Positions 7,264 through 12,708 of a stretch of DNA of 12,708 bases are shown here, one piece after another (position 1 is the first letter of the stretch; each line of letters opens with the position of its first letter). A program made the translations under genes and the position numbers. Below the pieces are notes generated by a model, which saw only the letters and a program-made list of their open reading frames with translations, was not told the DNA's origin and searched no databases. The stretch comes from Fomitopsis serialis. Taxonomy: Eukaryota; Basidiomycota; Agaricomycetes; Polyporales; Fomitopsidaceae. Location of the stretch: contig NW_025955728.1 in the NCBI RefSeq assembly GCF_022376445.1, positions 1 through 12,708 of the forward strand, read 5' to 3'.

Positions 7264-7945
7264 GGCATTGGCCCGCGTGCTCGCGGTCGTCGTAGGCGTC
7301 GCGCAACGGACTGGTGCTGCACGGCTGCAAAGTCGCGCGTTCGGGCTCGTTGTGCTGGAGCAGTGGGATGGCGCGAGCGCTGCGTGGTTGTTATCCAAAC
7401 GCAGCCCGTCCCGGCGATTGCGCATGTGGCCGACACGCGTCCAGCGACTGCGGTACGTCTTCCGCGCTGTTCTTTTCTGTACGTCCGGCATTGCTGACGC
7501 GCGATCCATCCTTTCAAGATGCTCGTCCAGTGCAGCATCGACAACGGGCTGCATCGACAACCTGCGGCGCTGTGCGGACCCGAGTGACCCGTCGAAGTAC
7601 GACGAGGGCTGTGCTCGGTTCTGCAAGTCTATGGACGAGACGTTGGCGAGCACCATACGGTAAGTACATAGCCTGTTGCTGACGCTGTGCTGACACAACA
7701 TGGTGTATCTCAGGAGGCTTGCAGGGATCTCGAGCACGAGCGTAGACGACGACGACGAGGCAGCTGAGCCTAGTACCGTCACCCGTGGCATTCCTACGGC
7801 CGCAATCTCGCGCATCTCCAAGCTGTGGGCGCCGAAGAACACTGGCATGAAGGCTAGTGACGAGCCGGCGGCGGCAGCCTCGGCGAGTGGGTCAGGCCAG
7901 GCTAAAGAGCGTGAAGGGGATGCAGAGGCCCCGTCGACCGCGTAG
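7264..7945 (+). CDS. Hypothetical protein, 3' part
   Basis: Not recognised. Three exons fit one frame: 7264-7452, 7519-7659 and 7714-7945, with introns of 66 nt (GTACGT...TCAAG) and 54 nt (GTAAGT...CTCAG), for about 186 visible residues. The best supported part is the last two exons: CIDNLRRCADPSDPSKYDEG, then CARFCKSMDETL, then a D/E- and A/S-rich tail ending at TAG 7943-7945. Codons there end mostly in C or G. The 5' end is unclear; exon 1 is Arg-rich and may be wrong. Four Cys lie within about 35 residues. A 315-codon minus-strand frame overlaps but looks like a shadow. The gene could be a fragment like the aminotransferase piece to its left. Confidence 0.4.
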
Positions 7946-8613
7946 AGGCCGTGTAGGACGTGTGCCGGTGCGTTCACTGACGGTCTGACATGGAACATAA
8001 TTTCTGAAGCTGAATAGGTCTTGTATTGTGGTGTACATTTGTCAGGTGGTGGAACCGAAGGGCAGTACGTCTCACGCTCCGTTTCGTGTACGATCATCTT
8101 CGTCGAGGTTCTCTACATCATGTACGTTGTATTCGGACTCCTGTCATTCTGCGCCCATGCCTACGCTGTCCTCTCCGCCTCTCTGTAGCTTTTACTGGGC
8201 TCAAACACCAGCTGCATTACTAACATCGCTCTCATACCCACAAGCTGGTGGTATACCCTGTATAGCTACGTGTTGTGATCATGTATTACTGTATGCACCG
8301 TCGATACCGCAATGAACTGTTCGCTCACATTGCCTACTGAAGTGCATCATGATCCATTTATAACCGTGCTATGGGCGCAATATGCACACTTTGAGAGCTC
8401 TTGATTAGCAATCTCAACCTCTTAATGAGTAGGAATTGGACGTTGGTTTTATCACTCACAAACCGGTTTATTATTGCTTTTTGAGTGGGAAACCCAATGC
8501 TGGGCTGCCCTGACAAATGGCAGTTGAAAACGCACTTCAAGGAATAAATAAAATAAAAAGCTGCTTTTGTCAAACAATTCCTCTTGAGACCGAGGCACTT
8601 GTGTTGAGATTGG
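7946..8613. other. Intergenic, AT-richer island from about 8340
   Basis: No supported gene. From about 8340 to 8600 the sequence is clearly more AT-rich than the surrounding DNA, with runs such as AATAAATAAAATAAAAAG. A minus-strand frame (8452-8700) reads SEEQQRVLESAKVAKPPQP and then becomes hydrophobic. This may be a transposon or gene remnant, but I cannot identify it. Confidence 0.5.
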
Positions 8614-10409
8614 TTGAGGCGGTTTGGCTACTTTGGCGCTCTCAAGCACTCTCTGTTGCTCTTCAGAGGGCCCAAGCGTCTGGGCGGTTTCCCTGATGTA
8701 TATAACCCAACCCGCGACCAGTTCGTTCAAGACCTTGCGACGCTGGACGGTTGGGAGGGGAAGATCTGCCCGAAGGCGAAGGCGCTCCAAGCGGCCGCGA
8801 AGGCCAAGGGGCCCAAATACCTGCTCGATGCGGATGTCAAGGTTCCGGCCGAGAAGGCCGAGAAGAAGGCAAGCCGCTCGAAGAAAGGCAAGGGTAAAGC
8901 GAAGGCTGCCGCGTCAAGCGAGGATGAGGACGAGGAGGTCGACGACGAGGAGGAGGACGAGGACGAGGAGGAGGAGGAGGAGGAAGAAGCGCTGGCAGTC
9001 TTCACCCCCCCCCGTAAGAAGAGCAAGAAGATAGTCGCTCCGCCGAGTCCGGCCTCGGAGCGCGAGGACGAGGAGTACCACGCCGAGGAGGAGAAGGACC
9101 AGCTTGTCGAGGAGCAGGACGAACTCGCGGGGGATGTGGATTGGCTTCAACCGGCGGGACACCAGCAGACAGCGACGGACGACGAGCAAACTGTCGACCA
9201 TCCGATGGAGGAAGTCGACCAGCGTATGATGGCTGAAGCCGCGCTGGGCGAGGGCAATGCCATGGACGTTGATCCGTCCAGCAAGGTAAGCCCGCCTCGC
9301 GAGTCCTTTCCGTTATCATCAAACTAATCCCGCCTTGTAGGCCGAGGAAGACGCATCCAGGCGGAGCTCCGCGCGCATCAAGGGCAAACAGCGTCAATCC
9401 GTTGCCCAGCCCGCCCCTGAAGCGGCTCCCGCCTCGCGGGCAATTCCAAGTACAGTGAGAGTGTACGACAGGGAGGACTGTAAGTTATTCCGTTTTAGGA
9501 CTGGAAATCGCTAATCATGTAGTGATGACCTGCATCTGGTGGGTTGTAGCGGAACTCGAGCTCGTACGCATGCCTGAGCGTCCCGGACCTTCGTCGAGCA
9601 CCCCGGCCTCGTTCCGCCCAGCCTCCTTGGGTCCACTGGAGGCGCTGAAGCTCGTGGAGGCTACACCGTACTTCACAGACGATCGGGACGCCCAGCTCCG
9701 CGCCATCGACGAAAACCTCAGGGTGGCTTGGGATCTCAGGCCCAAGATGGGCGCGCTGGGTGTGAGCTGGGAAAAACTCACTAAGGCAGTCGAGGGCGAG
9801 CGAATCATGCGTACTCGGGCAGAGCTGGCAATCGACCAGCTGGTGCGGGCGTCGAACGAGAAGAACGTGGCTATCCGGGCCTTGCACCACCGGGTCGAGA
9901 CGCTTCAGGAGCAGCTCGAGGACGTCACCCGGGAGCATCAGGACCAAATTGCGTCGCTTGAGGCCAAGGTCGACGACCTCGTCACTTCGAGAAGCGAGTT
10001 TGAACAGGCCAGCGCAGGCTACGTGCACAGCGCGGTGGACAGGGCGGTCCGGCAGGTCAGGATGGAGGGAAACGCGCTGCATGCGGGCTGGCAGGCAGCA
10101 TTGCAAGGCGTGGCGATGCAGCAGAACGACCTGAGGGAGCTCGTCGCGCAGGTACGCGCTCCCGTCCCCGCCAGCCAGCCTCGGATCGATCGAGCTGTCG
10201 GTGAGCCTGCGGTCGTTATGACCAGCCAGCCCAAGACGGTGGACTCACAGCCGGAGCCGGCCTCGGAGTCCGCACCCAACAACGTGCTGGGGACCCCAGC
10301 GGACTCGGGTGAAGCTGTTCCTGGATCATCGACTCTGGGCGAAGCGCCCCAAGGAGACGACCGCGAGATGGATGTGGACTCGGCGCCGAACACGATCGAA
10401 AACGTCTAG
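8614..10409 (+). CDS. Hypothetical acidic/coiled-coil protein, 5' end unresolved
   Basis: Function unknown. Exons 8614-9285, 9341-9479 and 9523-10409 give 565 residues from the edge of the open frame. No in-frame ATG lies before the acidic region, so an upstream exon is missing; a pyrimidine-rich acceptor at 8666 (CTCTTCAG) is one candidate. The confident region starts near NPTRDQFVQDL (about 8709). It is followed by a K/A-rich segment, a D/E tract (residues about 103-126), KKSKK NLS-like motif, and the AMDVDPSSK exon end. Exon 3 starts LMTCIWWVVAELELVRMPER, where W277 and L284 fall where Cys would make C-x2-C-x6-C. A later acceptor at 9549 would skip nine residues in frame. About residues 360-430 form a predicted coiled coil; the tail is disordered. 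It is convergent with the next gene. Confidence 0.65.
8922..8990 (+). repeat. GAG/GAC-rich tract encoding Asp/Glu run
   Basis: Imperfect GAG/GAC/GAT triplets encode an almost pure acidic run inside the coiled-coil gene. This is a simple-sequence, slippage-prone tract, common in nuclear or chromatin-associated proteins. Confidence 0.8.
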
Positions 10410-10579
10410 ACGGCCGGTCCGAGTCCCACCGTGAACGCGGGTGAGCAGTAAGGTATATCTGAGGCGTCTTCGTCAATGTCGCATGATCGCAATGTATTAT
10501 ATTCACTCGTCACAATGTAATAATATGTCCCTTGCTCGCAAAACACCTTGCTGAATCTAGTCTGCCTCAAACACTGGCT
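10410..10579. other. Convergent intergenic spacer
   Basis: A short spacer between two facing stop codons. AT-rich words around 10490-10530 (ATGTATTATATT, TGTAATAATATG) are plausible polyadenylation-region sequences for either gene. Confidence 0.45.
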
Positions 10580-12708
10580 CTACTTCTTAACACCCATCTT
10601 AGCCGTCTTGGTCGCCTTAGCAGACACTGTCATTTTCTTCGCCTTGTAGTTTGAGATAGTAAACTCCCGCGCCCTCGCTCTGCCCTCCTCTCCTTCCAAG
10701 GCGAGACGGCCTGACTTGCGAACACCGCCGTCTTGTGAGATAGGCGCAGCCTCCGTCCTGCTGCGTTTGGAACTGGACGCCGGCTGCGCTGGTTCCTGCA
10801 CTTCAGCAACCTTGCGCTTGCGTGGGTTGGATGGCGGTGCAGGTACATCCAAACGAGGGCTGCCACCTCCCGATGGCTTTCCAGCCCTAATCCGAGATCC
10901 AGATGCTGCCTGAGACGGTGGACCCTGCTCTAAGACGGGCAAAGCGGGGCTCGCGGCATTTCGAGGATTAGCGACGTGAGCAGGGTCTGCCAGGCCCGGA
11001 ACACGAAGCGGAATAGATCCGAATCCAATGGGAGCCAACACAGGGCGGCTACGCCAACCGTTATGTTGCTTCTGCATCTGCTTCTGGCCCTCAGGTCGGA
11101 CCGCGTTACTGGCCAAGGCCCCGTCTGGAACTGGGGCCGTGGATGAGGTTGCTGGTGCTGCACGGATTTTGGCGCGAGGAAGAACCTTTGTTGTCTTGTT
11201 TGCAGCACGATCCTGAGACGGTGACACAGGACGGTCAGGTTTGCGGCTGCGGTGTCGTACCAAGGGTGACGAAGACAACGTTGATAGGGGTGCAATCAGC
11301 CCAAGAAGTTCGGTGCCCGTCTTGAAAGTGAGGCTGGACGCATACATATACATGGGATGGATGGACGATGTTTCATCCTCGTCAGGATCAAATGGAAACT
11401 GAACGATGTCGAGATCGCGCAGAGCCAAGCCAACTGCGAGGAGAGCCTGCTCCACTCGTTCCCACTTCACTCCCCCAGATGCAGAGTCGCTGCCGTAGAA
11501 GGGGGTGTTGAGATAATCCAGAAGAGGCCAGAGACCGTCGTCCTCGGAATGTACCTCTTCAGGGAGATGACATCCCTGATAGCTCCAAGACGCCCACGGT
11601 ATACCAGGGATATCATCGATCGCAAGGCGAGCAAGATCCAACTATTAACTCATTAGCCAGCTTCTTAGGGCGCGAGCACTAACGTACCGTGCGACTGATT
11701 TCCATCCCTACATCCAGCGCAGTGATGGCCTGAAGGTACGTCTTGTCTTTGCTCAGTCCTCGAAGGAAGTCAAGACGGCCACCGACCGTCTCGACATCAA
11801 GAGGTGCCATAGGCATTAAGCCTTCCGGGGGAGGAGTGTTGGGGAACAGGCTCTTTTTGGCTGCCTTTGGGCTGACAGATTCCTCCTCGCTTTGCCTCTC
11901 CCCGTCGCTCCCGTCACGGTCCTCCTCCAACTCACCGACAACGTCAGGGGACTGGGCAGGCTCGGTTTCTGACCCACCGCTCCAGGAGTCCTCATCGGTG
12001 ACGGATTCCCCGCTGCTGTCGTCAGAGGCTTCCATTCGTCTTGTTTTCCCAAACTGCTTCTTCGACATTCCGAGAGCAATGCGTCGATCGTTCTTGGTGA
12101 CCGACTTCGCCGCTTTGGCTGTTTTCAACGCGGTGGCCGCTTTGGTGCTCCTGGCCGCCTTGCGCGCCTTACCCGTCTTGGCCGTTTTTGCTGTCTTAGA
12201 TTCATCAATGCGCTCCACCGCGTCGTCTGGCCGTGCATTCAGTCCTGCGCTTGTACTCTTCATAAATAACACTCACCGGCCTCTGGAATGATGTTCTTTT
12301 GCCCTGGTAACCTTCCAGGACCGGAGGTCTCGGGGGAAGCCACGTCAGGCGGGTCATCGGCGTGCTGGGCGGAGCTAGCTGCCCTCATCCTCTGATGTGA
12401 GTCGAAGCGCAGTTTGCACATCTTCAGATAGGCCTCGTACAGATCTGCCGCAACAACCTGCTCGCCGCTGGCTGACTTGTTTTCTTTAATATAACCCCTG
12501 AGCTTGAATGCTCGGGGGCCCAGCGGTCCTTCCTGGAGGGTGCGCCAGTGCTTCAACAGACGTAGGCAGTCAACCTTTCCAACCTTCGAGGGGTCTTTCA
12601 GCTCGATTCCTTCCACCCACATGTGGTCCTCCTCCCAGAGTGGCCGCGACAACCTTGTGGCTCGGGCCCAGGGAATCTTGGACTTCCCCTGGTTCGAGGC
12701 GGCGACTA
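10580..12708 (-). CDS. Hypothetical protein with basic NLS-like motifs, 5' end outside window
   Basis: Not assigned to a known family. On the minus strand, exons 12708-12277, 12226-11688 and 11641-10580 join across 50-nt (GTGAGT, GACTGAA branch-like) and 46-nt (GTACGT...AATAG) introns. They give 676 visible residues ending at TAG-side coordinate 10580. Exon A has a conserved-looking globular part with WEEDHMWVEGIELKDPS, VDCLRLLKHWRTLQEGP and LYEAYLKMCKLRFDSHQR. Exon B opens with a Lys/Ala-rich stretch, then a Ser/Glu-rich acidic region and PPPEGLMPMAPLDVE. Exon C starts LDLARLAIDDIPGIPW, continues with a second globular part to about residue 420, and ends in a disordered tail with PRKRKV (about 595), SSKRSR and a Lys-rich end. 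Nuclear location is inferred. Stops face those of the plus-strand gene, 170 bp apart. Confidence 0.75.

Noticed and set aside
7150..8097. 315-codon minus-strand ORF
   Set aside because: Composition is irregular, there are no recognisable motifs, and it opposes the better supported exons at 7519-7945.
9495..10106. 203-codon minus-strand ORF
   Set aside because: Antisense shadow of the coiled-coil exon.
11743..12291. 182-codon plus-strand ORF
   Set aside because: Antisense shadow of exon B of the minus-strand gene, whose splice sites fit exactly.

Overview
The window looks like accessory, transposon-rich DNA from a filamentous basidiomycete, most likely an Agaricomycete. The evidence is very short introns (43-86 nt) with GT(A/G)(A/C)G donors, CTAAC/CTGAC/CTNA branch-like motifs and AG acceptors, GC-rich third codon positions, and a hAT transposase with the multi-intron layout usual in that group. 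I saw no bacterial features, tRNA, rRNA or CRISPR array. Organism placement is inference.

Left part. 1-1381 is the C-terminal half of a hAT transposase, cut by the window edge, with six exon pieces that join in frame. Its 3' terminus follows, with 10-bp-phased GACCCGCC motifs and a CAGAGCA-type end near 1629. Next come a possible gag-like remnant (1771-1965), a two-exon hypothetical gene ending in an RG-rich tail (1982-2688), and, convergent to it, a minus-strand two-exon gene (2900-3714) that encodes 34-residue tandem repeats.

Middle. A divergent promoter region (3715-4057) with a nested palindrome separates the repeat gene from a plus-strand gene (4058-5596). That gene has an N-terminal alpha-rich region, basic and TKTAP-repeat linkers and a C-terminal Zn2Cys6-like cysteine cluster. 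Its reading frame is broken at an ATGA overlap at 5052-5055. From 5597 to about 8600 little is intact. A second hAT terminus lies at 6072-6225 in the opposite orientation. Beside it is a decayed alanine aminotransferase fragment on the minus strand (6226-6515). A low-confidence hypothetical gene tail lies at 7264-7945, followed by an AT-richer island.

Right part. A plus-strand gene (about 8614-10409) has an acidic tract, a degenerate half of a cysteine cluster and a coiled coil, and no visible start codon. It converges on a minus-strand three-exon gene (10580 to beyond 12708) with nuclear-localisation-like basic motifs. Several predicted proteins share a style: conserved N-terminal region, low-complexity charged linker, KR-rich NLS-like motifs and sometimes a zinc-cluster-like segment. 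This suggests an expanded lineage-specific set of nuclear proteins, but I cannot assign a function. There is no clear evidence of a new defence or metabolic system. The most notable items are the possible gene-fragment capture by a hAT element, the broken zinc-cluster gene and the 102-bp coding minisatellite.
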